DNA from: DASQBT01 sp963746955
GTDB lineage: Bacteria > Pseudomonadota > Gammaproteobacteria > Burkholderiales > Thiobacillaceae
Length of the DNA: 64,000 nt
Reading direction: 5' to 3'
Assembly: GCA_963746955.1 (NCBI GenBank)
Contig: CAVVDR010000004.1
Coordinates: 186,001 to 250,000, forward strand
In this document: one piece after another, positions 1 to 9,164 of the stretch
How the letters are laid out: each line of letters starts with the position of its first letter
Numbering within the stretch: the stretch's first letter is position 1
Notes under the pieces: generated by a model
What the model was told of the DNA's origin: nothing
The model's database searches: none
Seen by the model: the letters and a program-made list of their open reading frames with translations, nothing else
Position numbers and translations under genes: made by a program

Positions 1-721
1 AGCCCGGCATGTACTTAAGTATGCGTGCGCCCAGGCTCATTTGCCAAGGAATAACAATGTAGCGGCGATGCAATCGTATCGCCCTGGCGATTTTGCGTGC
101 GGCAGATTCCGCCGTCATGCGGAAAGGCATTGAATACGTGTTGACCTGGGTCATCGGAGTATCAATATATCCAGGCGCGACCGTGACCACGGCAATGCCC
201 ATGGAACGCAGTTCCAGCCGCAGGCTTTCCAGATAGACCCTGACCGCCGCCTTGGAGGCCGAATACGCACCGCCCCCGGCCAAGCCACGTACCCCGGCCA
301 CGCTGGCAATGCCGCACAGCGTTCCGGAGCCTCGCTCGGACATTCCCTGGATAAAGGGATGGAAGGTATGCACCAGCCCCTTCAGGTTGGCATTCATGAC
401 GGCCTGGAATACCGGCAGATCTTCGGCGTGTTCGGTGAGAGTTCCAACCGATATGCCTGCCGAGCCGATGACGATGTCAGGCAGCCCCACCTGCTCGATA
501 AAGGCCCGCGCCGCCGCCTGCACAGCCTGAGCATCCCTTACATCGGCGATAAAGGCCAGCGCATTGTACTGTGCGGCTATCTCCTGCAGGGGCGCGGCGC
601 GGCGCCCGAGCAGGCCGAGTCTTGCCCCACGCTGTCCGTATAACTGGGCCAGGGCGCGACCCAGTCCACTGCCGGCCCCGGTGATGAAGACAACAGGAGA
701 CCTACTTCTTGTGTCGGGCAA
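1..721 (-). CDS. Short-chain dehydrogenase/reductase (SDR), C-terminus cut by window edge
   Basis: A classical SDR oxidoreductase that reads to the left edge without a stop, so its C-terminus is missing. The Rossmann motif TGAGSGLG lies near residues 14-21 and an NxG-type NAG equivalent reads SAG near residue 88. The catalytic set is Ser140, Tyr153 and Lys157 (YSASK), so the enzyme should be active with NAD(P)H. No ATG fits the start. A TTG at 721 is the best candidate and overlaps the 3' end of dsbA by about 20 bases; no strong ribosome site supports it. The substrate cannot be told from sequence. Confidence 0.85.
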   Translation of the reverse strand, partial: MPDTRSRSPVVFITGAGSGLGRALAQLYGQRGARLGLLGRRAAPLQEIAAQYNALAFIADVRDAQAVQAAARAFIEQVGLPDIVIGSAGISVGTLTEHAEDLPVFQAVMNANLKGLVHTFHPFIQGMSERGSGTLCGIASVAGVRGLAGGGAYSASKAAVRVYLESLRLELRSMGIAVVTVAPGYIDTPMTQVNTYSMPFRMTAESAARKIARAIRLHRRYIVIPWQMSLGARILKYMPG

Positions 722-1397
722 CCGATCTGGTACCCGCTTTATGGGACTTCGGCGCGCGCTCCTGGCGGATCTTCTGGATCAGGTAGTCCAGTGTTTCAAA
801 CAGGCGCTCTTCGGTGATGGTCTGAGCCTGAGAAGTTACAAACTTGCCGCCGACCATCAATGCCGGTACCCCATTGATACCGGCATTTCGGGCTGACTGG
901 GCACCCTTCATGACACGGGACTGTGTAGAAAAGGAATTGTAGGCCGCCTCAAACTTGGCCCGGTCCACACCCTGTTTTTCTATCCAGGAAAACAAGGTGG
1001 CCTCGTCATTCAAGTTGATGTTCTGAACGTGATAGGCCTCGAACACCTTGTCATGCAGCCTGTCCAGGGCACCGACGTCCTGGAGGGCATAGAAAATCTT
1101 GGCGCCGGGCTGCCACTGGCTATTGAACACGGCTGGCACATAGCGGAGCTGCGTGTCCTTGGGCAGCTTCTTCGCCCAAGCCTCTAAAGCCGGGCGCAGA
1201 TGGTTGCAGTGCGGGCAGCGATACCAGAAGAACTCTACAACCTCGATCTTGTTGCCGGTCTCCACTGGCTGGGGCACCTTGAGCACGGTGTAGTCCTGGC
1301 CTTCGGTAATGGGTTGTAGATCGGAGGTGCCGGCGTGCGATATCGGGACCAGGAACAAGGCTGCCAACATGGACAGGACGCGGACATACATTCGCAT
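702..1397 (-). CDS. dsbA: Thiol:disulfide interchange protein DsbA
   Basis: Periplasmic thiol oxidase that introduces disulfides into exported proteins. It has a signal peptide (residues 1-22, ending SHA), a thioredoxin fold with the DsbA active site CPHC at residues 61-64, and a cis-proline loop (GVPALMV). The length of 231 aa is typical. I chose the ATG at 1397 because AGGAG sits 8 bases upstream; the reading frame extends further 5' but that stretch does not look like protein. The C-terminal tail is unusually basic. It lies downstream of argS and the SPOR gene, a common betaproteobacterial order. Confidence 0.93.
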   Translation of the reverse strand: MRMYVRVLSMLAALFLVPISHAGTSDLQPITEGQDYTVLKVPQPVETGNKIEVVEFFWYRCPHCNHLRPALEAWAKKLPKDTQLRYVPAVFNSQWQPGAKIFYALQDVGALDRLHDKVFEAYHVQNINLNDEATLFSWIEKQGVDRAKFEAAYNSFSTQSRVMKGAQSARNAGINGVPALMVGGKFVTSQAQTITEERLFETLDYLIQKIRQERAPKSHKAGTRSVARHKK

Positions 1398-1419
1398 TGA
1401 GCTATCTCCTAGGGTTGGT

Positions 1420-1944
1420 TTAGTTTGGTTCGTTATTCTTTTTGACCGGCTCTGCCGCAATCGCATTGTCACTCAGACGCTTACGGGTGGCTTCCAGTTC
1501 CGCTCGCGTGTTCATGGGGCCAATGCGCACCCGGTAGAGCGTGCCTTGGTCCGCAAGCTCGGCGGATTCTATGTCGGCTTCCACGCCCAACAATGCCAGC
1601 TTGGCCTTCATGTTGTCCGCCTCTTCCGGATGCTGAAATGCGCCAGCCTGGAGCCAGTATTGCGGAGCAGCAGGCGTTTCGGAATTTGCAATTGAAGAAT
1701 TTACGTTGGCCGGCAAAGACCTGTAGAAGTCATAAGTAGGTGCAACCGCGGGACTGGTCTGTTTGGCGGGCGTGGATGGCTGCTCGACCTGGGTAATGGG
1801 CTCCGACGACGCAGTCACAAAAGGATTATTGCGGGTGACTGCCAGCGTTACCGCCAATGCCAACGCCAGTCCAACCAGCAGCCCCAAGGCAAAGCCACCC
1901 CAAAAACGGGCCTTGCCACTCGAGCCAGAAGTATTGCGTGCCAT
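1420..1944 (-). CDS. SPOR-domain membrane protein (FtsN-like)
   Basis: A 174-aa single-pass inner-membrane protein. It has a short cytoplasmic N-terminus, one membrane helix near residues 14-36, a Pro/Ala/Thr-rich linker, and a C-terminal SPOR domain from about residue 98 (YWLQAGAF to RVRIGP). SPOR domains bind denuded septal peptidoglycan, so a role in division or septal wall binding is likely. The start codon overlaps the argS stop by one base (TAATG), implying translational coupling. It resembles the SPOR protein that follows argS in many betaproteobacteria; equating it with FtsN is inference. Confidence 0.88.
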   Translation of the reverse strand: MARNTSGSSGKARFWGGFALGLLVGLALALAVTLAVTRNNPFVTASSEPITQVEQPSTPAKQTSPAVAPTYDFYRSLPANVNSSIANSETPAAPQYWLQAGAFQHPEEADNMKAKLALLGVEADIESAELADQGTLYRVRIGPMNTRAELEATRKRLSDNAIAAEPVKKNNEPN

Positions 1945-3710
1945 TACATTCTTTCCGGGGCTGAAACACCCAATAGTTTAAGACCGTTGCTCAATACCTG
2001 GCGGGTGGCGAGAATGAGGCATAAACGGGCCCGCTTGACGGATTCTTCCAGGACCAGAAATTTTTCCGCGTTGTAGTAGGTGTGCAGGTCTGCCGCCAGA
2101 TCCTTTAGGTAATAGGCGACCATGTGCGGCGCAAGTTCCCGGGCCGCCACTTCCACGGTGTCTGGATAATCCGCCAGACGCTGCATCAAGGCCCTTTCGT
2201 AGGCGCTTTGCAGGGGCGAAAGGTCCGTAGCCACGAGGCTTTCAGCCGCGCCGCCCCATTCCGCCAGTACGCTGCAAATGCGGGCGTGGGCATATTGGAC
2301 GTAATAGACCGGATTGTCGTTGCTCTGCGACTTGGCCAGATCCAGATCGAAATCCAGATGCTGGTCTGACTTGCGCAGCACATAGTAAAAACGCGCGGCG
2401 TCATTGCCCACTTCCTGGCGAAGTTCGCGCAGGGTGACGAATTCTCCCGAGCGGGTGGACATCGACACCTTCTGGCCAGCCCGGTACAACACCGCAAATT
2501 GCACCAGTGCAACGGTCAGTTTTTCCGCGTCGAGGCCAAGGGCAGCGAGCGCCGCCTTCACCCGCGGAATGTAGCCGTGATGGTCCGCGCCCCAGACATC
2601 AATGATGCGGTCGAAGCCGCGCTCATATTTGTTGGCATGGTAGGCGATATCGGAAGCGAAATAGGTGTATTCGCCATTGGCGCGCTTCAACACTCGGTCC
2701 TTCTCGTCGCCGAAAACGGCGGACCGAAACCACAGTGCGCCATCCTGCTCATAAAGGTGCCCAGCGGCCTCCAGCCGTTCAACGGCCCGAACGACCTCGC
2801 CCGTATCGAATAGGCTTTTTTCCGAAAACCAGCGGTCAAAGGACACGCCGAATTCTTCCAGATCTTCGCGGCCATCGGCCAGCTGTTCGTTCAAGACAAA
2901 ACCGTGAAAGTAGAAATAGTCGCTACCCAACAAACGCTTGGCGGCGGCAATCAGGCCATCCAGATGAGCCTCATTTTGGCGTCTGGCCTCGGGGTCGTCC
3001 GCCGTGAACTGATCGTCAGCCGGACGGGGCGGGACGCCATCCAGTATCTTCCAGGGATCATGGATGTAGAGATCATTGTGCTCGGCGTAAATGGCCCGGG
3101 CCATTTCCTTCACATACTCACCCTGATAGCAATTAGAGGGAAACGGCAGATGAATGCCGGTCATTTCCAGATAGCGCAGCCATGTGGACAGGGCCAGGAT
3201 ATCCATCTGCCGGCCAGCATCGTTGACGTAGTACTCGCGGTTGACCGTGAAGCCGGCGGCATCGAGCAGGTTGGCCAGGCTGGCGCCGTACGCCGCCCCG
3301 CGGCCGTGGCCCACATGCAGTGGTCCGGTGGGATTGGCAGAGACGAACTCCACCTGCACATGAAGTCCCGCTGCCGGCTTGCGGCCATAGGCCGCCCCTG
3401 CCTCCAGCGCCTGCGCCACGCCGCCGGTCCAGGCCCGCGCGCTCAGGAACACATTGATAAACCCGGCGCCCGCGATCTCCGTTCTGCTTACCAGGGAATT
3501 CGGGGTGAGGGCCGCTTGAATGGCGCGGGCCAATTCCAGCGGATTGCGCTTGAGCTGTTTTGCCAGCCTAAACGCAACGCTGCTGGCAAATTCCCCGTGT
3601 TCGGCGATCTTGGGCCGATCCAGCTCCAGCGCACCGTCGAATTCCGGCGCCACTGCGGACACCGACTGAGCCAACCACTGGGCGATCTGGTCCTTGAGGG
3701 ATGAAGGCAT
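1944..3710 (-). CDS. argS: Arginyl-tRNA synthetase
   Basis: Class Ia synthetase that charges tRNA-Arg in the cytoplasm. Visible are the N-terminal Add-1 domain (residues 1-85), the HIGH-type signature HVGHGRG, and a KMSKS-type loop reading KVSMSTRSG, followed by the DALR anticodon-binding domain. The 588-aa length matches the family. I chose ATG at 3710 over an in-frame TTG at 3734, which would add eight residues lacking family character; neither has a strong ribosome site. It is the first gene of the argS-SPOR-dsbA group. Confidence 0.95.
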   Translation of the reverse strand: MPSSLKDQIAQWLAQSVSAVAPEFDGALELDRPKIAEHGEFASSVAFRLAKQLKRNPLELARAIQAALTPNSLVSRTEIAGAGFINVFLSARAWTGGVAQALEAGAAYGRKPAAGLHVQVEFVSANPTGPLHVGHGRGAAYGASLANLLDAAGFTVNREYYVNDAGRQMDILALSTWLRYLEMTGIHLPFPSNCYQGEYVKEMARAIYAEHNDLYIHDPWKILDGVPPRPADDQFTADDPEARRQNEAHLDGLIAAAKRLLGSDYFYFHGFVLNEQLADGREDLEEFGVSFDRWFSEKSLFDTGEVVRAVERLEAAGHLYEQDGALWFRSAVFGDEKDRVLKRANGEYTYFASDIAYHANKYERGFDRIIDVWGADHHGYIPRVKAALAALGLDAEKLTVALVQFAVLYRAGQKVSMSTRSGEFVTLRELRQEVGNDAARFYYVLRKSDQHLDFDLDLAKSQSNDNPVYYVQYAHARICSVLAEWGGAAESLVATDLSPLQSAYERALMQRLADYPDTVEVAARELAPHMVAYYLKDLAADLHTYYNAEKFLVLEESVKRARLCLILATRQVLSNGLKLLGVSAPERM

Positions 3711-3824
3711 GCTTGTGTAGAAAACCGCGGCCAACGAGACGACGATTCATTCCGGTTGAAGTGGGCCGAATTATATCAGCCCGTTTCCGGCGGTTTCTGC
3801 CTTTCGCGTACGCCAAAGATGGCG

Positions 3825-5099
3825 TCATGGCTCCTCGTCCAGGCGCTTTCCGTGGCGGATATTGAGCTGCTTGAGTTTGCGATACAAATGGGTGCGCTCC
3901 AGCCCTGCCTTCTCCGCCACCCGGGTCATGCTACCGCCTTCTTTCTGGATCAAATGTTCAAAGTAGAGCCGCTCGAAGGCATCGCGGGCTTCGCGCAGCG
4001 GTGCATCCAGCGAAACTGAATTTCCCAGGGCAGGAGTGGCGGCCTGCTTGAGGGGGGACAGCACCCGGGACACTTCGTCACCGTCGATTTCCTCGCCCAG
4101 TGAAGTGATCGCCAAGGTTCTGACGACACTGTTCAACTGGGGCAGATTGCCAGGCCAGTCGAAATTCCTAAGTGCGTTAAGTGCACCGATGGTGAACTTG
4201 CGATTGGCGGATTCGCCGATTTCCATCAACTGTGCCAGCATGAAGTTGGCGATGTCCGGAATGTCCTCCCTATGCTCGCGCAGCGGAGGCACCCGCAGAC
4301 GCACGGAAGAGAGACGGTAATACAGTCGGCTGTCCAGTTCGCCCTCGTTTACCAAACTATCCAGATTATGGTGGGTGGCGGCCACGATGCGGGCGGACGA
4401 TCCATCCATTCGATCCAGCAGCAGCGAAAGGCCTTTCTGTTCCAGTTTGGAGAGCTCGCTTAGTTCGGCCAAATACAGCGTGCCGTTCTGCAGTTTTTCC
4501 AAGTAGCTGAGCGGGTTGGAAACCAGCACGGCCCGGTTGTCGATCTCCACCCAGGGGGCGCTGGGTTGATGCAGAAATCGGGCGCACTGGTCAAAGCCGC
4601 TCCCCGCCTCTCCCATCAGCATGACCGGGGTGGTGTAGCCAGCCACCTGGGTGAGGCGCTTCTTAAGTTCCTGGATAACCTGGCTCTTGCCCAGCGAGGA
4701 CAAATCCATTGACGGCGCCCGTCGCGGGCCTTCTGATTTCTTGATCGCCTTGCCGACAGTGGCCAAGAGCTTGGCCAGGGCGATAGGCTTTTCGAGAAAA
4801 TCCACTGCGCCCATCTTGGTCGCTTCCACAGCTGTGTCAATGGTGGCATGGCCGGACATCATCACCACCGGCATTGTGAGCAAGCCGTTGGCCGCCCATT
4901 CCTTAAGCAAGGTGACGCCATCGGTATCCGGCATCCAGATGTCCAGCAGCACCAGATCAGGACGCCGCTGCACCCGAAACGCGCGGGCCTCATTGGCATT
5001 TTCCGCCAGATGAACGTCATAACCCTCTTCGGTCAGAATCTCCGACAACAGTTCGCGAATGCCGACTTCGTCATCTACTACCAGCACGTGTCCGCTCAC
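3825..5099 (-). CDS. ntrX: NtrX-like response regulator with degenerate AAA+ domain
   Basis: A 424-aa regulator with a receiver domain (acidic pair D9-D10, phospho-acceptor D53), a central sigma54-activator-type domain (about 140-350) and a Fis-type helix-turn-helix at the C-terminus (about 385-415). The central domain is eroded. The Walker A site reads GEAGSGFD at 163-170, with no lysine. Walker B reads GTLYLAEL, with Ala in place of the usual Asp. The GAFTGA sigma54-contact loop is absent, and only about 40 residues separate the two Walker sites. The start overlaps the ntrY stop (ATGA), so sensor and regulator are co-translated. It probably acts as a DNA-binding regulator without ATPase-driven sigma54 activation. 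Confidence 0.9.
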   Translation of the reverse strand: MSGHVLVVDDEVGIRELLSEILTEEGYDVHLAENANEARAFRVQRRPDLVLLDIWMPDTDGVTLLKEWAANGLLTMPVVMMSGHATIDTAVEATKMGAVDFLEKPIALAKLLATVGKAIKKSEGPRRAPSMDLSSLGKSQVIQELKKRLTQVAGYTTPVMLMGEAGSGFDQCARFLHQPSAPWVEIDNRAVLVSNPLSYLEKLQNGTLYLAELSELSKLEQKGLSLLLDRMDGSSARIVAATHHNLDSLVNEGELDSRLYYRLSSVRLRVPPLREHREDIPDIANFMLAQLMEIGESANRKFTIGALNALRNFDWPGNLPQLNSVVRTLAITSLGEEIDGDEVSRVLSPLKQAATPALGNSVSLDAPLREARDAFERLYFEHLIQKEGGSMTRVAEKAGLERTHLYRKLKQLNIRHGKRLDEEP

Positions 5100-7228
5100 G
5101 AAGTTTCCCCTTGGTGAAAGATCGGCAGGTACACGCTGATGCGGGCTCCACCCGAGGCCTGGTTTTCCACTCGTATGCTTCCGTGGTGCTCTTCCACAAT
5201 TTTCTTAACGATCGGCAGGCCCAGCCCCGTGCCCTTGGGCTTCGTGGTCGCGTAAGGCTCAAACAACCGCGCCACCAAGTGTTCCGGAAATCCGGGCCCA
5301 TTGTCGCTGATAGTCAGCACTACCCGCTCCTGCAGCAACTGGGTACTGATGATGATGCGGCCATTGTCTGTTCCACCGAGGGCATCCTGTGCATTCTGCA
5401 ACAGATTATGTATCACCTGGCGCAATAGTGTGGAGTCTCCCGCGACCGGCGGCAAGTCTTCAACCAGTCTTACCTCCATGTCCAAGCCATGCGCATCGTA
5501 AAGCGTCAGCACCTCCCGAATCAGACCGTTCAGCTCCAGCCTTGCAATGCGGGCTCGCGGCATGCGGGCGTAGCTGGCGAAAGCGTCAACCATAGACTTC
5601 ATTGCTCCGACCTGATTGACGATGGTTTGGGTCGAGCGCAACAGGAACTCCTTTTCTGATCCGCCCAACCTGCTTCCCAACTTGTGGGCGATCCGCTCGG
5701 CCGAGAGTTGTATGGGGGTGAGGGGATTGCGGATTTCGTGCGCAAGCCGGCGCGCCACTTCGCCCCATGCCGCATCGCGTTCCGCACGTATGAGCTTGGT
5801 CACGTCGTCGAACACGAGGGTGTACCCGCGCGCCACGCCCTGGGGCAGCGGGGCGCCGCGCACCAGCAGAATCTGTGCGCCTTCCGGCCCGCTAAAATCG
5901 ATTTGCTGCTGCCATAAACTTTCGCCCTGAGTCTCGAAGCGCGCCGCTATCTGCTGTCCAAAAGATTGCAGCGCGCCGTCTCCGTTGGCCCACTCTGCCG
6001 GACTGTGCGCCTCCAGGCTCCCGGACACGGTTCCAAGTATGCGCAGCGCGGCGGGATTCAACGCCCTCACCCGATAATCCTGATCCAGAACCACGACACC
6101 CGACGATAGATTGGCCAGCACGGTTTCCAGATAGGCCTTGGCCTGCTCGGTTTCCTGGTGGTTATGATCTACTTCCGCCCGGGCCTCGGACAACTGCTGG
6201 GTCATGCGATTGAATGAACGGATCAGGGCACCCAGTTCATCCCGGCTATGGACCGGCCGCATCTGCGAAAAATCACCCTGCCCCACCGCCCGGGTTCCGC
6301 GCGCCAAGGTCCGCAGGGGCGCACCCAACCGCTCCGACACCAGATAGGCAAGCGAAATGGTCAGCAGCAAAGCAATCAGCAGGGTAAGGGTCAACGCCAC
6401 GCCATACAGGCGTTTCAACGCCATGCGCGAGACTGCAATCTGCTGATATGCCCGATAGGCATCCTGCACCACGCCTGCATCCTGGGCCAGGCTTTTGGGA
6501 ACGTTCTGCAATACCTGGAGCACCCGCGTTCTTCCGGAAAAGGTGTTGGAATAAACCGGAACCAACACGCGCATGACCAGGCTTCCGTCGCGCAAGGCCT
6601 CGACCCGGCTGTAGGTTTGCTGCTGCCGCACCTGCCAGATCAAGTTCTTGTCCGGCATTTCTGGCAACAAGCTGGTCTTTTCTCCGCCGGCATAGGCCAC
6701 CACACCGCCCCGATCATCGAAGAGCGTCAGTTCCTGCACCGCCGACTGCTCGCGGATGGTCGAGAGCAGGCTAATCATGGAACCGGAACCTTCATCCGAC
6801 AACGACAGGGCCAGCCGCTCGGACTTCCTGCCGAGTTCCTTCAGCAGGTCATCCAGCGCCGCCTGTGCGAGATTTACGCCAGATGTCAGCGCATTGTCGA
6901 CCCGGACATCGAACCAGGTCTCGATACTGCGGTTGAGAAAGAATACCGATGCCGAAAACACGACGGCTGCGGGCAGGATGGCGACCAGTCCAAACCAGAA
7001 TAGGAGTTTGAGCGTGAGCTTGCTGCCGAACACACCATTGCGGATGCGGCGGCGCAACACCACCAACTGCCAGCCCACCAGACCAAATAACAGCGCAGCC
7101 GCGATCACTCCGGCAATGAGCAGGGCCGGAAGGCCTTCCGCAAGAAGTGGGCTATCCTGGCTGGAGGTAAACAACAGGTAGAGCAGCACACCCACCAGGG
7201 CTGCGGCCCCCAAGACTACGAAGCGCAT
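5096..7228 (-). CDS. ntrY: Sensor histidine kinase NtrY
   Basis: A 710-aa membrane kinase paired with NtrX. Three hydrophobic helices lie in the first 100 residues. A periplasmic sensing region of about 180 residues follows, then a fourth helix near 280-300, a HAMP linker, and a PAS domain (ANLSSGVVVLDQDYRV). The HisKA dimerisation box carries the phospho-accepting His in RRLAHEIRNPLTP, and the HATPase has N box (NLLQNAQDA), G1 (DNGPGF) and G2 (GTGLGLPI) motifs. All kinase motifs look intact, in contrast to the degenerate ATPase of its partner. NtrY/NtrX pairs respond to nitrogen or redox status in other proteobacteria; the signal here is unknown. Confidence 0.93.
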   Translation of the reverse strand: MRFVVLGAAALVGVLLYLLFTSSQDSPLLAEGLPALLIAGVIAAALLFGLVGWQLVVLRRRIRNGVFGSKLTLKLLFWFGLVAILPAAVVFSASVFFLNRSIETWFDVRVDNALTSGVNLAQAALDDLLKELGRKSERLALSLSDEGSGSMISLLSTIREQSAVQELTLFDDRGGVVAYAGGEKTSLLPEMPDKNLIWQVRQQQTYSRVEALRDGSLVMRVLVPVYSNTFSGRTRVLQVLQNVPKSLAQDAGVVQDAYRAYQQIAVSRMALKRLYGVALTLTLLIALLLTISLAYLVSERLGAPLRTLARGTRAVGQGDFSQMRPVHSRDELGALIRSFNRMTQQLSEARAEVDHNHQETEQAKAYLETVLANLSSGVVVLDQDYRVRALNPAALRILGTVSGSLEAHSPAEWANGDGALQSFGQQIAARFETQGESLWQQQIDFSGPEGAQILLVRGAPLPQGVARGYTLVFDDVTKLIRAERDAAWGEVARRLAHEIRNPLTPIQLSAERIAHKLGSRLGGSEKEFLLRSTQTIVNQVGAMKSMVDAFASYARMPRARIARLELNGLIREVLTLYDAHGLDMEVRLVEDLPPVAGDSTLLRQVIHNLLQNAQDALGGTDNGRIIISTQLLQERVVLTISDNGPGFPEHLVARLFEPYATTKPKGTGLGLPIVKKIVEEHHGSIRVENQASGGARISVYLPIFHQGETS

Positions 7229-7360
7229 CTATTCAAGGTTCCATGTCTGAATCGGGACAAGTACACGAACCGGTCTGCGAATGACGCAGATCATACCAAT
7301 CAGTATGACAACAAGTGCGTAAGAAAGGACACAATACAAGAATGAGGAACGGGGGTGCCG

Positions 7361-7960
7361 TCAGGGTTCGAATTTCCATTCATACCATTCCCCCTCCGCT
7401 TCCCATTTGGTGCCGGTCAGGGCGTTGATCTGCAGCGCCTTGGGCAGCTGGCTCAGGTCCAGCCGCAGGCGCAATTCACCCTTGTAAGTCTGATTTGGTT
7501 TGAGCAGATTCTTCTCTGCGACCGGCCAGCCTTCGATGTGACCCAGCGCCGCGAGCGCCTCATTCAAGGTGTCGTAGGTCTTGAGCTGGTAATTGGTTTC
7601 CAAATAGTAGCGCCGCAACAGCAGGTGGTAGGACAGGATCGAGTTTCGGGTCGCTTCCGCCACGCTCTCATCAAACCACCAGTTGCGCGTGCGGCTCAGT
7701 TCAAACTCGGTCTGAAAATGCAGGATCAGACCTTTTTTCAGCGCGTCTTCCAGATTCTTGTTCAGGCTTACCGCGATATCCGCATTCAGTTCGTACGCGT
7801 CGTTGTTGAGCTTAAGCTCCGCCGACTTGACCAGAATGCCTTCTGCTGCAGCCATGCCGGAAGTAACTGCCATCCCCAGCATCGCCATCCAGATTCCAGC
7901 CAGGAAGACATCAAGCGCGTTTCTCCAGCAAGGCGTAGAAGAAGCCATCGTGTTGAACAT
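7361..7960 (-). CDS. DUF4390 domain protein with signal peptide
   Basis: A 199-aa exported protein of the DUF4390 family, which sits between rsmB and ntrY in many betaproteobacteria. A hydrophobic N-terminal segment ends near AAAEG, followed by a soluble domain whose conserved features include NWWFDE and YHLLLRRYY. No enzymatic motif is evident. Starts at 7960 (MFNTMASS) or 7948 (MASSTPC) are both possible, and either overlaps the 3' end of rsmB. The reading frame continues upstream over rsmB, but that part is an out-of-frame shadow. It is probably an envelope protein; its function is unknown. Confidence 0.78.
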   Translation of the reverse strand: MFNTMASSTPCWRNALDVFLAGIWMAMLGMAVTSGMAAAEGILVKSAELKLNNDAYELNADIAVSLNKNLEDALKKGLILHFQTEFELSRTRNWWFDESVAEATRNSILSYHLLLRRYYLETNYQLKTYDTLNEALAALGHIEGWPVAEKNLLKPNQTYKGELRLRLDLSQLPKALQINALTGTKWEAEGEWYEWKFEP

Positions 7961-9164
7961 TGGGCAGTAATTGACCTTTTTGTATGGCTGAGGGCAAGTC
8001 CAAACGCCTTGCATTCTCATGTTGGGAGAGAAGGAGCCCGATCTGGTCTTCGTTCTCTTCACCAAAAATCGAACAGGTTGCGTAAAGCAATTTACCACCC
8101 GCCGCCAGGGTCTGCCATAGCGTCCCGAGGATTTCGCTCTGTTTGCGCGCAAATCCCGCAATATCTTCAGGTCGGCGCAGCCATTTGATATCCGGATTGC
8201 GGCGTACCACGCCGCTGGCTGAACATGGTACGTCCGCCAGGACACGGTTGAACGGACGGCCATCCCACCAAATGTCCGGTCGAGCCGCGTCCCCGGTCTT
8301 GAGCTCGGCCGACAACCGCAGTCGGTCCAGATTTTGTTGAACCCGCTCCAGGCGCTTCCCATCCGCATCCAGCGCCAGCAAATCGACGTCAGCCAGTTCG
8401 AGCAGGTGGCCGGTCTTTCCGCCCGGGGCGGCGCAGGCATCCAGCACCCGCATGCCGTCCCGGACATCGAGCAGTTGCGCCGCCCATTGGGCGCCCGCAT
8501 CTTGCACCGATACCCGCCCCTCGGCAAAACCGGGAATCCTGGCGACTGGAACCGGACGATCCAGCGTGACGGCCCAGGGCCCGCTCTGGGTCGCGGGCAT
8601 TTCCGCGGCATGCAGGTCGGCCAAGACTTGCGCAGGCGTGGCATTCCTGCGGTTAATCCTCAGGGTAAGGGGGGGATGAAGCTGATCGGCGAAGAGAATC
8701 GCGTCCCACTGGTCCGGGTGTGCGCGCTTGAGTTTTTCCACCCACCAGGCGGGATGATTGTAGCGGCCTTCGAGCGTATTTCTGGCCTCGCGCAGCAGGT
8801 GTTCCTGCTGACGCTGGAAACTGCGCAGCACCGCATTCACCAGAGCCCGGTATTTGCGCGGCGCCGCTTCCACGCCGTTGTTTACGATGGCGTGCGGCGC
8901 GCCGCGCGTGTACAGGAGTTGATAGAGGCAAACCAACAGCACGGCCTGCGTGTAGCGATCGGCGAGCGGCCGGGCAACCAACTGCGCCACTAGCGCAGTG
9001 AGCGTGCCCCGGAAGCGCGGCACGCCATATGCCGCATCCTGCACCGCGCCCCGCTGCGATCCCTCCAACAGGTCGAGGCGCGCTGCCTGCAGCGCCTGGG
9101 CGAGTGTGCGGCCGGCCAGCGTGTCCGCAATAATGCCGGCCGCAATGGCTTGTGGATTGATCAG
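7911..9164 (-). CDS. rsmB: 16S rRNA (cytosine(967)-C(5))-methyltransferase RsmB
   Basis: Methylates C967 of 16S rRNA. An N-terminal NusB-like RNA-binding domain (about 1-140) precedes a Rossmann methyltransferase domain. The latter has the SAM motif DACAAPGGKTGHLLEL and the paired catalytic cysteines in DVPCSASG and TCSI. The protein is 417 aa if started at a CTG at 9164. The first ATG/GTG/TTG-type start is TTG at 9068, which would remove about 32 residues that clearly belong to the NusB-like fold. The coordinates therefore assume a non-standard start overlapping the htpX stop codon. Confidence 0.88.
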   Translation of the reverse strand: MINPQAIAAGIIADTLAGRTLAQALQAARLDLLEGSQRGAVQDAAYGVPRFRGTLTALVAQLVARPLADRYTQAVLLVCLYQLLYTRGAPHAIVNNGVEAAPRKYRALVNAVLRSFQRQQEHLLREARNTLEGRYNHPAWWVEKLKRAHPDQWDAILFADQLHPPLTLRINRRNATPAQVLADLHAAEMPATQSGPWAVTLDRPVPVARIPGFAEGRVSVQDAGAQWAAQLLDVRDGMRVLDACAAPGGKTGHLLELADVDLLALDADGKRLERVQQNLDRLRLSAELKTGDAARPDIWWDGRPFNRVLADVPCSASGVVRRNPDIKWLRRPEDIAGFARKQSEILGTLWQTLAAGGKLLYATCSIFGEENEDQIGLLLSQHENARRLDLPSAIQKGQLLPNVQHDGFFYALLEKRA

